From the NCBI RefSeq assembly GCF_003206645.1, contig NZ_PZJP01000008.1, positions 592,043-656,042 of the forward strand: a stretch of 64,000 nucleotides of DNA, in the 5' to 3' direction. Source of the DNA: Salinicola aestuarinus. GTDB lineage: Bacteria; Pseudomonadota; Gammaproteobacteria; Pseudomonadales; Halomonadaceae. The notes under the pieces are model-generated. The model ran no database searches, had not been told where the DNA came from, and was given only the letters and a program-made list of their open reading frames with translations. Of the stretch, positions 18,556-30,086 are shown one piece after another (the stretch's first letter is position 1; every line of letters begins with the position of its first letter). A program made the position numbers and the translations under genes.

Positions 18556-19662
18556 TTGACCCAAGACCAGCACTCCGACAACCGCGTCATCTCGCTGACA
18601 CTGGAACCCAACGACCCCAGACGTCTGGCCAACCTCAGCGGGCAGCGTGACGAACACCTGAAGCTGATCGAATCCCGCCTCGGCGTCACCCTGCGCAACC
18701 GCGGCAATACCTTCCAGCTTGCCGGGCCCGATGCGGCGGTCAAGGCCGCTGCCAACCTGCTCGAGCACCTCTATCGCGAGACTGCCGCCGAAGAGCTGGA
18801 ACCGGATACGGTGCATCTCTTCCTGCAGGAGTCCGGCGTCCAGGCACTCGAGGAGGAGACCGGCGACGAGGAGGCCGGCGGGGTGATCATTCGCACGCCG
18901 AAAGTGCTGATCAAGCCGCGCGGTATCAACCAGCAGGGTTATGTCGCGAGCATCCGTCGCCACGACATCAACTTCGGTGTGGGCCCGGCCGGGACCGGCA
19001 AGACCTATCTCGCCGTCGCCGCCGCGGTCGAAGCGCTCAACCGTCAGGAAGTCCGACGTATTCTGCTGGTGCGCCCGGCGGTCGAGGCCGGGGAGAAACT
19101 CGGTTTTCTTCCGGGGGATCTGGCGCAGAAGATCGATCCTTACCTGCGCCCGCTCTACGATGCGCTCTACGAAATGCTCGGGTTCGAGCAGGTCAACAAG
19201 CTCATCGAGCGTCAGGTGATCGAGATCGCGCCGCTCGCCTACATGCGCGGACGCACGCTCAACAACGCCTTCATCATTCTCGACGAGAGCCAGAACACCA
19301 CGCGCGAACAGATGAAGATGTTCCTGACACGTATCGGCTTCGGCTCGACGGCGGTGATTACCGGCGACGCGACACAGGTCGACCTGCCTCGCGGCTCGAG
19401 CTCCGGCCTGATTCACGTGCTCGAGGTGCTGCGGGGCACCAACGGGATCGGGGTGACCCAGTTCGCGCCCAAGGATGTCGTGCGCCACCCGCTGGTGCAG
19501 CGCATCATCGAGGCCTACGACCACTTCGAAGCGACCGAAGAAGCCGAGCAGCGCAAGCGCCGGGAGGAGCGTCGCCAGGCGCGTCTCGACGCCCAGGCCC
19601 CCCGAGCCACCGACGGCGAAGCCGGCACCGGCGCCGACAATAGCGAGCCGAGTGGCTCATGA
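18556..19662 (+). CDS. ybeZ: PhoH-like ATPase YbeZ
   Basis: This 368-residue PhoH-family ATPase has an N-terminal domain (LTLEPNDPRRLANLSGQ), Walker A GPAGTGKT at 143-150, and Walker B FIILDESQNTT near residue 240. The start is TTG at 18556: no ATG gives the conserved N-terminus, and the ribosome site is weak. YbeZ works with the RNase YbeY in RNA maturation and ribosome quality control. The C-terminus is an Arg/Glu-rich and then Ala/Gly-rich tail. Its stop overlaps the ybeY start (ATGA), so translation is coupled. Confidence 0.93.
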   Translation: MTQDQHSDNRVISLTLEPNDPRRLANLSGQRDEHLKLIESRLGVTLRNRGNTFQLAGPDAAVKAAANLLEHLYRETAAEELEPDTVHLFLQESGVQALEEETGDEEAGGVIIRTPKVLIKPRGINQQGYVASIRRHDINFGVGPAGTGKTYLAVAAAVEALNRQEVRRILLVRPAVEAGEKLGFLPGDLAQKIDPYLRPLYDALYEMLGFEQVNKLIERQVIEIAPLAYMRGRTLNNAFIILDESQNTTREQMKMFLTRIGFGSTAVITGDATQVDLPRGSSSGLIHVLEVLRGTNGIGVTQFAPKDVVRHPLVQRIIEAYDHFEATEEAEQRKRREERRQARLDAQAPRATDGEAGTGADNSEPSGS

Positions 19663-20153
19663 GCACCGATGCCAAGGTCACGGCGGCGGTCGAGATCGAC
19701 CGTCAGGTCGCGCTCGATGAGGGCGATATCGAGGCGCTGCCGACGCTTGTCGATCTGGAACGCTGGGTCGGCGTCGTGCTCGCCGCCCACGACGAAGCGC
19801 GGACGGAGCTCACCGTGCGCTTCGTCGAGCGCGACGAGAGCCAGGCACTCAACCGCGACTATCGCGGCAAGGACAAGCCCACCAATGTGCTGTCGTTTCC
19901 CTTCGAAGCGCCCCCCGGCATCGAACTGCCGCTGCTGGGCGACCTCGTCATCTGCCACGAGGTGGTGGTGCAGGAAGCCGGCGATCAGCACAAGGCGACA
20001 GCCGATCACTACGCCCATCTGGTAATGCACGGCTGCTTGCATTTGCTCGGCTACGATCATATAGAAGAGGAAGAAGCCGACGCGATGGAAGCGCTCGAGC
20101 GAGAACTCCTCGCCCGCTTTGCCATCGCCGACCCTTACCGGCCGCCGGCCTGA
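19659..20153 (+). CDS. ybeY: Endoribonuclease YbeY
   Basis: This 164-residue zinc metalloprotein matures 16S rRNA and degrades defective ribosomes. The metal site HGCLHLLGYDH (three His, about residues 129-139) is intact. The upstream segments FVERDESQALNRDYRGKD and TNVLSFPF are the family's second signature. It overlaps the end of ybeZ by four bases. The N-terminal 30 residues are longer than the minimal family core and less conserved, so the true start could be internal, but the ATGA overlap supports this one. Confidence 0.96.
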   Translation: MSTDAKVTAAVEIDRQVALDEGDIEALPTLVDLERWVGVVLAAHDEARTELTVRFVERDESQALNRDYRGKDKPTNVLSFPFEAPPGIELPLLGDLVICHEVVVQEAGDQHKATADHYAHLVMHGCLHLLGYDHIEEEEADAMEALERELLARFAIADPYRPPA

Positions 20154-20434
20154 TCGCCGATACCTATGACCGACTCATTCGCTCCCATGCCCAACGCCAC
20201 ATTCGTGACCGCTTCAACATCCACAGCGGTGACCTCGCCCTCGTCCGGTCAATCCGGCAACGAGGCCGGCGCCTCCCCGGCGCCACTGCCCGAATCTCCC
20301 GACGAACCTCCGCCGAGTCCCTCCCGGACCGCCGGCGGCCCGACCGATGCCTCTCATCCCGCGACGCCATTCGGTCGCACAGGCCATCATCGACTTTCCT
20401 TCCGTGCGTCATCCGAGGACAAGAGACTCCACTC

Positions 20435-21328
20435 ATGAGCGACGACCGATCGAGTAGCCAGGGCAGCCGTTCCTGGCTCGAAAAGTTGATCAGCACTTTC
20501 TCCAGCGATTTCGACGAACCCAGCTCCCGCGAGGAGCTCCTCACCTTTCTGCGTGAGGCCGGCCCGAAGCTCAATCTCGATCAGGACGCCCTGACGATCA
20601 TCGAGGGCGCATTCCAGATCAGCGATCAGCAGGTGCGCGAGGTGATGATTCCTCGCTCCCAGGTCACCGCCATCCAGGTCGAGGAGCGCCCCGAGGACTG
20701 CCTCCCCATCATTCTGGAGACGGCGCACTCGCGCTATCCGGTGATGGGCGACAACCTCGATGACGTGCTCGGCATTCTCCTGGTCAAGGACCTGCTGCCG
20801 CTGCTCAAGCACACGCCCAACGAGCGTGCTGCGTTCTCGCTCAACGACGTGCTGCGGCCGGCGATGTTCGTGCCCGAATCCAAGCGGCTCAACAGCCTGC
20901 TCAAGGAGTTTCGCGACACCCACAACCACATGGCAGTGGTGGTCGACGAGTACGGCGGCACGGCGGGCATCGTGACCATCGAGGACATTCTCGAGCAGAT
21001 CGTCGGCGACATCGAAGACGAGCACGATACCGATGAAGAAGAGGACATCCGCAACCTCGGCGATGGCACCTACGCGGTGCGTGCGCTGACGCCGATCGAG
21101 GACTTCAACGAGGCGTTCGACACCCAGTACTCCGATGAGGAGTTCGACACCGTCGGCGGCCTGATCATGCAGCGCTTCGGCCACCTGCCGCGGCGCAACG
21201 AGCACGCCGATCTGGGCGCCTGGCGCTTCACCGTCCTGAGCGCCGACAACCGACGCATCCGTCTGCTGCAGGCCAAGCCCGTCCCCGCCGAAGCCGAGCA
21301 GGAGAGCCCGTCGCGACTTGAGAACTGA
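20435..21328 (+). CDS. corC: CBS-domain protein CorC (magnesium/cobalt transporter family)
   Basis: This 297-residue cytosolic protein has two CBS repeats (about residues 70-195, REVMIPRSQVTAI and AVVVDEYGGTAGIVTIED) and a C-terminal CorC/HlyC domain (about 210-285, FDTVGGLIMQRFGHLPRRNE). Family members are associated with magnesium and cobalt homeostasis; the short form without membrane helices lies between ybeY and lnt in many genomes. The gene is preceded by a 281-bp spacer after ybeY, unusually long for this cluster, and its ribosome site is weak. Confidence 0.94.
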   Translation: MSDDRSSSQGSRSWLEKLISTFSSDFDEPSSREELLTFLREAGPKLNLDQDALTIIEGAFQISDQQVREVMIPRSQVTAIQVEERPEDCLPIILETAHSRYPVMGDNLDDVLGILLVKDLLPLLKHTPNERAAFSLNDVLRPAMFVPESKRLNSLLKEFRDTHNHMAVVVDEYGGTAGIVTIEDILEQIVGDIEDEHDTDEEEDIRNLGDGTYAVRALTPIEDFNEAFDTQYSDEEFDTVGGLIMQRFGHLPRRNEHADLGAWRFTVLSADNRRIRLLQAKPVPAEAEQESPSRLEN

Positions 21329-21332
21329 GCAC

Positions 21333-21384
21333 GGCCCCGGTGCGCCGGTACCAGCAGGCGCCCGGCCGTTAGACGACCGGGGCC
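21333..21384 (+). terminator. Branched hairpin after corC
   Basis: The outer arms GGCCCCGGT (21333-21341) and ACCGGGGCC (21376-21384) are perfectly complementary. They enclose an inner hairpin GCGCC/GGCGC (21342-21346 with 21357-21361). It starts four bases after the corC stop. There is no U run, so termination would be weak or Rho-assisted. It may instead stabilise the mRNA 3' end. Confidence 0.35.
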
Positions 21385-21420
21385 TGCCGTCTGATCCCCT
21401 GCGCATTCCCGAGGCATCTC

Positions 21421-21429
21421 TGATATAAG
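21421..21429 (+). promoter_or_regulatory. Possible extended -10 promoter for lnt
   Basis: TGATATAAG is an extended -10 element (TG, one base, TATAAG). It lies 26 bases upstream of the lnt ATG. No good -35 is visible at the right distance, which is acceptable for an extended -10 promoter. The hairpin just upstream supports a separate transcript for lnt. Confidence 0.35.
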
Positions 21430-21454
21430 GGCACTTTTCTTCGAGGAGTGCCCC

Positions 21455-22945
21455 ATGCCCCGCGCCAAGCCATTGATCTCCGTCTACCGCCCCTGGCCGG
21501 GCTATCTCGCGGCACTGGTCGCCGGCGGCTTCGCCACGCTCTCCTTCGCGCCCTTTCATCTCTGGTGGCTGGCACCGCTCGCCGTGGCACTGATGTACGT
21601 CGATCAGCACCGGTTGAGCGTCGCCCAGGCCAGCCTGCGAGGCTGGCTCTTTGGTGTCGGCCTCTTCGGCACCGGCACCAGCTGGGTCTACATCTCGATT
21701 CACGACTACGGCTACACCGGTGTCCCGCTGGCGCTCTTCCTCACGGCGCTGTTCGTCATCACGCTGGCGCTGTTTCCGGCGCTGATCTTCGGGCTCTACC
21801 GCCGCTTCACCTCGCCACGCCTGGCGTTTCTGAGCTTCGCTGGCGTGTGGGTCGTGGGCGAAGCGTTTCGCAGCTGGGCGTTCACCGGCTTTCCCTGGCT
21901 GCTGCTGGGGAGTGCTCAGGTCGATTCACCGCTGGCGCCCTGGGCACCGATCGGCGGGGTCTATCTGCTCTCGCTGATCGTCGCCCTGACCGGCACCCTG
22001 CTGGTCGAGTTCTGCCGACGGCGCTGGTGGGCCGCTGCTCCCGTCGCCGCGCTCTGGCTGGCGCCGCTGCTGCTGCCGAACCACTGGACCCAGCAGGCGG
22101 CAGACCCCCTGCGCTTCGCGCTGCTTCAGGGCAATCTGCCTCAACTGGCGAAGTGGAGCCCCGAGGGCCAGCGCAACGCCGTCAACACCTATAGTCGACT
22201 GACCCGCGAGCTACCCGATGACGCCAGCGTCGTCGTGTGGCCGGAGACGGCGCTACCGATGTTCGAGCGCCAGGCGCAGCCCTATCTCGAGCGGCTGCAG
22301 GCGACGCTGCCGAGCGAGACAGCGCTGCTCAGCGGCATCGTCCAGCGCGACGCTAGCGGCGACTACTACAATGCCATCGTTGGCGTCGGCGAGGTGCGAG
22401 GGGCCTACCGCAAGTCCCATCTGGTCCCCTTCGGCGAGTTCCTGCCGCTGGACTTCGTACTGCGCGACGTCATCGACTTTTTCAATCTGCCGATGTCGGA
22501 CTTCAGCGCCGGTGCCGACTCGCAGCCGCCGATCCTGACCCACGGCATCGCCATCGGCAGCGCCATCTGCTATGAAATCGTCTATCCGGATCTGGTCGCC
22601 GAGCGCGCCCGCGGGGCCAACTTGCTGCTGACGGTCTCCAACGATACCTGGTTCGGCCGCTCCATCGGCCCGCTCCAGCATCTGCAGATGGCCCGACTTC
22701 GCGCGCTGGAGAACGGCCGCTATGTCGTCCGCGCCACCAGCAACGGTGTCACCGCGATCATCGATGCGCAGGGCAACCTGCGTGAGCAGGCACCGCAGTT
22801 CGAGACGGCGAGCGTGGTCGGTGATGTCGTTCCGATGACCGGACTGACGCCGTTCACTCGCACCGGCAGCTGGCCGGCATGGCTGCTGGCCATACTGATG
22901 CTGGCGCCCGGTGTCGCCAGCCAGGCCCGCCAGCGTAAGGCATAA
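21455..22945 (+). CDS. lnt: Apolipoprotein N-acyltransferase
   Basis: This 496-residue inner-membrane enzyme adds the third acyl chain to lipoproteins, a step needed for their sorting to the outer membrane. About six N-terminal helices (about residues 12-210) precede a nitrilase-type periplasmic domain. Its Glu-Lys-Cys triad is visible: E in VWPETALP, K in AYRKSHLVPFGEF and C in GSAICYEIVYPD. A C-terminal helix follows (PAWLLAILML). ATG 21455 sits behind a GAGGAG ribosome site. It directly follows corC, as in many relatives. Confidence 0.96.
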   Translation: MPRAKPLISVYRPWPGYLAALVAGGFATLSFAPFHLWWLAPLAVALMYVDQHRLSVAQASLRGWLFGVGLFGTGTSWVYISIHDYGYTGVPLALFLTALFVITLALFPALIFGLYRRFTSPRLAFLSFAGVWVVGEAFRSWAFTGFPWLLLGSAQVDSPLAPWAPIGGVYLLSLIVALTGTLLVEFCRRRWWAAAPVAALWLAPLLLPNHWTQQAADPLRFALLQGNLPQLAKWSPEGQRNAVNTYSRLTRELPDDASVVVWPETALPMFERQAQPYLERLQATLPSETALLSGIVQRDASGDYYNAIVGVGEVRGAYRKSHLVPFGEFLPLDFVLRDVIDFFNLPMSDFSAGADSQPPILTHGIAIGSAICYEIVYPDLVAERARGANLLLTVSNDTWFGRSIGPLQHLQMARLRALENGRYVVRATSNGVTAIIDAQGNLREQAPQFETASVVGDVVPMTGLTPFTRTGSWPAWLLAILMLAPGVASQARQRKA

Positions 22946-23100
22946 CCCGAGAATCAGGTTGCTCGGGGGCGTTGTCGGCGACGCCATTTGTCAAAATGCG
23001 ACGCGGCTTTAACGCCGCGCTCGTCCGACGCCGGCGGTGCTTGTCAGTCGTCGCCGGATAGCGTTGGATGAGGGCATTCATTCGCTGCAACGAGTGCCCC

Positions 23101-24468
23101 ATGACGCCCACGCTGGTCAGTCAAGACGACATCCGCACCGCCTTCTCCGAGGCGATGTCGACGATGTATCGCCAGGAAGTTCCACAGTACGCCACCCTTC
23201 TCGAGCTCGTCGCCGACATCAATCGGCGTACGCTCATCGCCGACACCGATCTCGCCGAGCGCCTCGCTGCCGGCTCGGAGACCGAGCGACTCGGTGTCGA
23301 GCGTCACGGGGCGATTCGCGTGGGGACCGCCGAAGAGCTCGCCACGCTCAAGCGGGTCTTCGCGCTCATGGGGATGTTCCCGGTCGGTTACTACGACCTG
23401 TCGCAGGCCGGCGTGCCGGTTCACTCCACGGCATTTCGCCCGGTCGACGAGGCGGCGCTGGCGCGCAACCCGTTTCGCGTCTTCACCTCGCTGCTGCGTC
23501 TCGAGCTGATCGAGGATGACGACCTGCGCCGGCAAGCGGCATCGATTCTGGCCCAGCGCGACATCTTCACGCCGGGCGCCTGGGAGCTGATTGCCCTTGG
23601 CGAGCGTCAGGGTGGCTTAGACCGCGACCAGGCCGAACGCTTCGTCGCCGAGATTCTCGAGACCTTTCGCTGGCACCAGGACGCCACCGTCGATCACGAC
23701 ACCTACCAGGCACTCCACGACGCGCACCGGCTGATCGCCGACGTGGTCTGCTTTCGTGGACCCCACATCAATCATCTGACGCCTCGCACGCTGGACATCG
23801 ACGCCGCCCAAGCCGCCATGCCCGACTACGGCATTGCGCCGAAGGCGGTGATCGAGGGACCGCCGCCCCGGCGCTGCCCGATCCTGCTGCGTCAGACCAG
23901 TTTCAAGGCGCTGGAGGAGTCGGTGCGCTTCGCCGAACTTGCCGAAGGGCGCCACACCGCGCGCTTCGGCGAGATCGAGCAACGCGGCGTCGCGCTCACC
24001 CCCGAGGGCCGCGAGCGCTACGACACGCTGCTCGCCCACGCCCGCGAACTGCCCAAGGCGCCGGATAACGCCACGCACCAACGCCAGCTCGGCGAGGTCT
24101 TCGCCTCGCTGCCGGACGATTACGATACACTCCGCCGCGAGGGGCTCGCCTACTTCCGCTACGCCGTGACCGAGAGGGGGCGCGAGCGCCTGGCGGCGCA
24201 GGAGTCGCACCCCCGCGACGTTGACTCACTGATCGATCAGGGCTGGATTGCAGCAACGCCGATCACCTACGAGGATTTCCTCCCCGTGAGTGCCGCGGGC
24301 ATCTTCCAGTCGAACCTCGGCGATACCCAGCATCAGGCCTACGCCAGTGAGTCGAATCGCAGCGCCTTCGAGCTGGCTCTCGGCCGACCGGTGCTCGACG
24401 AATTCGCGCTCTACGCGGAGCTGGAGACGGACTCTCTCGACCGGGTGCGCCAGCAGCTCGGCCTCTGA
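23101..24468 (+). CDS. hglS: 2-oxoadipate dioxygenase/decarboxylase (HglS, DUF1338)
   Basis: This 455-residue protein matches the DUF1338/VOC-fold enzyme HglS (YdcJ). HglS converts 2-oxoadipate to D-2-hydroxyglutarate in D-lysine and related catabolism, using Fe(II) and O2. Recognisable segments are the N-terminal SMYRQEVPQYATLLELV, the His-containing PVHSTAFRP, GPHINHLTPRTLDID and the C-terminal YEDFLPVSAAGIFQSNL. Starting at ATG 23101 gives the family N-terminus, and ATG 23068 would add 11 residues. The other lysine-catabolism genes are not in view. The next gene is a carrier that could bring in the substrate. Confidence 0.88.
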   Translation: MTPTLVSQDDIRTAFSEAMSTMYRQEVPQYATLLELVADINRRTLIADTDLAERLAAGSETERLGVERHGAIRVGTAEELATLKRVFALMGMFPVGYYDLSQAGVPVHSTAFRPVDEAALARNPFRVFTSLLRLELIEDDDLRRQAASILAQRDIFTPGAWELIALGERQGGLDRDQAERFVAEILETFRWHQDATVDHDTYQALHDAHRLIADVVCFRGPHINHLTPRTLDIDAAQAAMPDYGIAPKAVIEGPPPRRCPILLRQTSFKALEESVRFAELAEGRHTARFGEIEQRGVALTPEGRERYDTLLAHARELPKAPDNATHQRQLGEVFASLPDDYDTLRREGLAYFRYAVTERGRERLAAQESHPRDVDSLIDQGWIAATPITYEDFLPVSAAGIFQSNLGDTQHQAYASESNRSAFELALGRPVLDEFALYAELETDSLDRVRQQLGL

Positions 24469-24598
24469 CCGCTGCTCAACGTCGACACGCCCTCTCGGGC
24501 CGTGTCGCAATCAACATCACGTGTGTCGCCCGCGCCCATCGTCGCGGGCGATGACTTCGTAGACTGGCAGGCCAACGTCCCGTTCGAGGAGAGCCTGC

Positions 24599-25987
24599 AT
24601 GCCCGCATCCAACGACAACAACAACAATACCGCGTCGCCTGGACCTGCCACCTCACCGAGCGTCGATCTGGCGACGCTGCGCAAGGTGATTGCGGCGTCG
24701 GCGATCGGCAATTTCGTCGAGTGGTTCGATTTCGCGGTCTACGGCTTTCTGGCGGTGGTCATCGCGGAACACTTCTTTCCCCAGGGGGACCCGGCGCTGG
24801 CGTTGCTGCAGACCTTCGCCGTCTTCGCGGTGGCGTTCGCCCTGCGCCCGCTGGGTGGCATCTTCTTCGGCATGCTGGGTGACAAGATTGGCCGCAAGCG
24901 GGTGCTCTCGATGACGGTGCTGCTGATGGCGGGATCGACGACGCTCATCGGCGTGCTGCCCACCTATCACAGTGTCGGCCTGCTCGCCCCGCTCGCGCTC
25001 GCGCTGGCGCGCTGCATTCAGGGTTTCTCCGCCGGCGGCGAATATGCCGGTGCCTGTGCCTTCGTCATGGAGCACGCCCCGCGTGATCGCAAGGCGCGCT
25101 ACGGCAGCTTCGTGCCGGTCTCGACCTTCGTGGCCTTCGCCTCGGCGGCGGCACTGGCCTACGCGGTCAGCGCGATTCTCTCGGAAGCGGCGCTGGCAAG
25201 CTGGGGCTGGCGCATCCCGTTTCTGGTCGCCGCCCCCCTGGGCCTGGTCGGGCTCTACATGCGCTTGAACCTGGACGAATCGCCGGCGTTTCAAGCGCTC
25301 AAGCAGCGTCAGGAAGTTCCCCACTCGCCGCTGGGCGAGACGCTGCGTACCCATGGCCGGACCATCCTCTACCTCGGCGCCTTCATCTCGGCGACCGCCC
25401 TGTCGTTCTACATGTTCACTACCTACTTCACGACCTACATGCAGGTGGTGGGCGGTGCGACCCAGGCCACCGCGCTGCTGGCGAGCCTCGGCGCGCTGGT
25501 CTTTGCGGCGCTGCTCTGTCCGCTGATTGGCCGCTACGCCGACCGCGTCGGCCGACGCCGCACGATTCTGACCGCCGGCGGCTGTCTCATCCTCGCGGTG
25601 TTCCCCGCCTACACGCTCGCCGGCAGTGGCGAATGGCTGCCATCGATGTTGGGCGCCGCACTGATGGCGGTTGGCGCGGTGATCTGCAACGTGGTCACGG
25701 CGGTATTGCTCTCCGAGCAGTTCCCGACCCGAGTGCGCTACACAAGCTCTGCGCTCTGCTACAACGTGGCCTACACGATCTTCGGGGGCACCGCGCCGCT
25801 AGTGGCGACCTGGCTGATCAGCCGCACCGGTCTGGATCTCGCCCCGGCGCTCTACCTGATCGCGATCACCCTGCTGGCGATGTGGGGCGGCATGAAACTG
25901 CCGGAAACCGCCGACCGCTCGCTGGACGCCGACGAGACGGCGTGGGCCCATTCGGAGCCCCACGCCGCCCAGCCGGCAGTCTCGTGA
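24599..25987 (+). CDS. MFS metabolite:H+ symporter (MHS family, ProP-like)
   Basis: This 462-residue carrier has about 12 membrane helices and the MHS-family hallmarks: IGNFVEWFDFAVYGF in helix 1, the loop motif GDKIGRKRVLSM and RCIQGFSAGGEYAGA in helix 4. Relatives move proline, glycine betaine, 2-oxoglutarate, citrate, shikimate or other organic acids with protons. The N-terminus has an Asn/Ser-rich run. It lies 130 bases after hglS on the same strand. An organic-acid substrate fits the neighbour, while an osmolyte substrate fits a halophile. Neither can be chosen from sequence. Confidence 0.88.
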   Translation: MPASNDNNNNTASPGPATSPSVDLATLRKVIAASAIGNFVEWFDFAVYGFLAVVIAEHFFPQGDPALALLQTFAVFAVAFALRPLGGIFFGMLGDKIGRKRVLSMTVLLMAGSTTLIGVLPTYHSVGLLAPLALALARCIQGFSAGGEYAGACAFVMEHAPRDRKARYGSFVPVSTFVAFASAAALAYAVSAILSEAALASWGWRIPFLVAAPLGLVGLYMRLNLDESPAFQALKQRQEVPHSPLGETLRTHGRTILYLGAFISATALSFYMFTTYFTTYMQVVGGATQATALLASLGALVFAALLCPLIGRYADRVGRRRTILTAGGCLILAVFPAYTLAGSGEWLPSMLGAALMAVGAVICNVVTAVLLSEQFPTRVRYTSSALCYNVAYTIFGGTAPLVATWLISRTGLDLAPALYLIAITLLAMWGGMKLPETADRSLDADETAWAHSEPHAAQPAVS

Positions 25988-26061
25988 TCAGCCAACTTAG
26001 GCCCGGGGCCATGGCCGGCCCCGTCTAGGGGCCCTGACGAGAGTGACGTCCTGATACGACG

Positions 26062-26087
26062 ACGCCGGCGAAGCGATTCGCCGGCGT
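26062..26087. terminator. 11-bp perfect hairpin between convergent genes
   Basis: ACGCCGGCGAA (26062-26072) and TTCGCCGGCGT (26077-26087) form a perfect stem with a GCGA tetraloop. It lies between the convergent MHS carrier gene and the YbeL-like gene. A second, imperfect GC-rich inverted repeat lies at about 26005-26022. The T-tract is weak on both strands. Confidence 0.6.
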
Positions 26088-26138
26088 GATCATTGCCAAG
26101 CGCTGTGCGCCACCGCGCCAGCGGACTCCGCGTATCGT

Positions 26139-26687
26139 TCAGACGTCGGGGGCGGCCTGCGGTCGAGGCGCACCAGAGTCGCGACGGAAATAGCGGTGGC
26201 CGCACTCATGGCAGGCATCGAGTCGGGCGACGCGATCGAAGACCAGCGAATTGGCACAGTGAACGCAGCTCATGCGCCCCGGTAGCGCCACCTCGCCGGC
26301 AACGTAGTCCGCGCGGGCGGCTTCCAGGTCCTCCTCGAAGCGCTCGCGGTCGATGGTGGTCCGATCGGCAATCGACAGCAGCGCTTCGCTCACGCGGCGC
26401 GAAACGAAACCCAGGTCAATCCCCAGCCAGCTCGCAACGCCCTCGCCACCGCGGGCCAGGAACTGGCGAAAATCGCGCATGTCGCGCTCGACCCAGGCCC
26501 GGAGCAGTGCCGCTTCATCCTTGGTGTACTCTTCGAATTCCGACTCGAAGGCCACCGCCTCGTCGAGCTCCTGCTGGAAGCTATCCCAGGAGAGTTCGCC
26601 GGCGCCGTCTCGCAGGCGCGTCAGCACCCGCTCGTAGGATTCGCTCAACCGGGAGCGCGTCTCGGGCTCTGACTGTTGTTCGTCCAT
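26139..26687 (-). CDS. YbeL-like zinc-ribbon protein (DUF1451)
   Basis: The start at ATG 26687 lies behind a strong GAGGGGGAAG ribosome site, giving 182 residues. A start at 26750 would only add a non-conserved leader. The N-terminal two thirds are helical and charged. The C-terminus is a zinc ribbon with two CxxC knuckles (CVHC and CHEC) and ends in a Pro-rich tail. It matches DUF1451, the family of E. coli YbeL, whose gene also stands divergent to leuS. No function is established. The conserved position is additional evidence for the call. Confidence 0.87.
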   Translation of the reverse strand: MDEQQSEPETRSRLSESYERVLTRLRDGAGELSWDSFQQELDEAVAFESEFEEYTKDEAALLRAWVERDMRDFRQFLARGGEGVASWLGIDLGFVSRRVSEALLSIADRTTIDRERFEEDLEAARADYVAGEVALPGRMSCVHCANSLVFDRVARLDACHECGHRYFRRDSGAPRPQAAPDV

Positions 26688-26689
26688 GA

Positions 26690-29467
<2,778 letters not shown>

Positions 29468-29554
29468 CGCGATCCGACCGGGGCCGCACACCTGCCCTAC
29501 CCGCCTGGTCGGCCCTCAGCCGACGAGGCGGCTCATAGCATTCGAGATCGACTC

Positions 29555-29582
29555 ACGGCGCCGTACACCGGCGCCGTTTTCT
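29555..29582 (+). terminator. Intrinsic terminator after leuS
   Basis: ACGGCGCCG (29555-29563), loop TACAC and CGGCGCCGT (29569-29577) form a perfect nine-base stem. TTTTCT follows directly. This is a textbook intrinsic terminator, 88 bases after the leuS stop and only 16 bases before the lptE start. It would limit readthrough from leuS into lptE-holA. Confidence 0.75.
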
Positions 29583-29597
29583 GACAAGGAGCTTTCC

Positions 29598-30086
29598 ATG
29601 ACCCGTCGTCCCGTTCTCATCGGTCTGATGGCGATTGCGCTGACCACGTTGGCTGGCTGCGGCTTCCAGCTTCGCGGACTCAACCAGCCGGTGCTCGGTC
29701 TCTCGGAGGTCGCGCTGAGCACCAACGTTTCACCGTTCAGCGAAACCGTGCGCCGAGCCATCGAGCGGACCGATACCGAGATCGTCGATAGCGCCGATCT
29801 GCGTATCAACCTCGGCGACGAGCGTATCAGCGAAACCCGACTCACCCTGGCGGATTCGGGCAGTCGCGAGACGCGGCTGGTGCTGACCGCGCCCTACTCG
29901 GTCCAGCGCACCTCGGATGGCGCCTACCTGCTCAATCAGGAGCAGCTAGACGTCTCGACCAACACGCTGATCTCCACCGACGACATCTACTCCCGCGATG
30001 AGCTGCGTGACGAGGCGATTCAACGCCTGCGCCGCGATGCCGCCGAGCAGCTGATCACCCGACTCGCCACCCTCGAGACGCCATGA
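29598..30086 (+). CDS. lptE: LPS-assembly lipoprotein LptE
   Basis: This 162-residue outer-membrane lipoprotein plugs the LptD barrel and helps insert lipopolysaccharide. The signal ends in a lipobox (LAGC, Cys near residue 21), followed by GFQLRGLNQPVL, the typical LptE start. The rest has the family's strand pattern, including a run of YSVQRTSDGAYLL and the C-terminal helix with EAIQRLRRDAAEQLI. An AAGGAG ribosome site precedes the ATG. Its TGA overlaps the holA ATG (ATGA). The protein is somewhat shorter than E. coli LptE. Confidence 0.92.
   Translation: MTRRPVLIGLMAIALTTLAGCGFQLRGLNQPVLGLSEVALSTNVSPFSETVRRAIERTDTEIVDSADLRINLGDERISETRLTLADSGSRETRLVLTAPYSVQRTSDGAYLLNQEQLDVSTNTLISTDDIYSRDELRDEAIQRLRRDAAEQLITRLATLETP

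Noticed and set aside
20387..21703. 438-codon minus-strand frame opposite corC and lnt
   Set aside because: It spans two certain plus-strand genes and has no recognisable domain.
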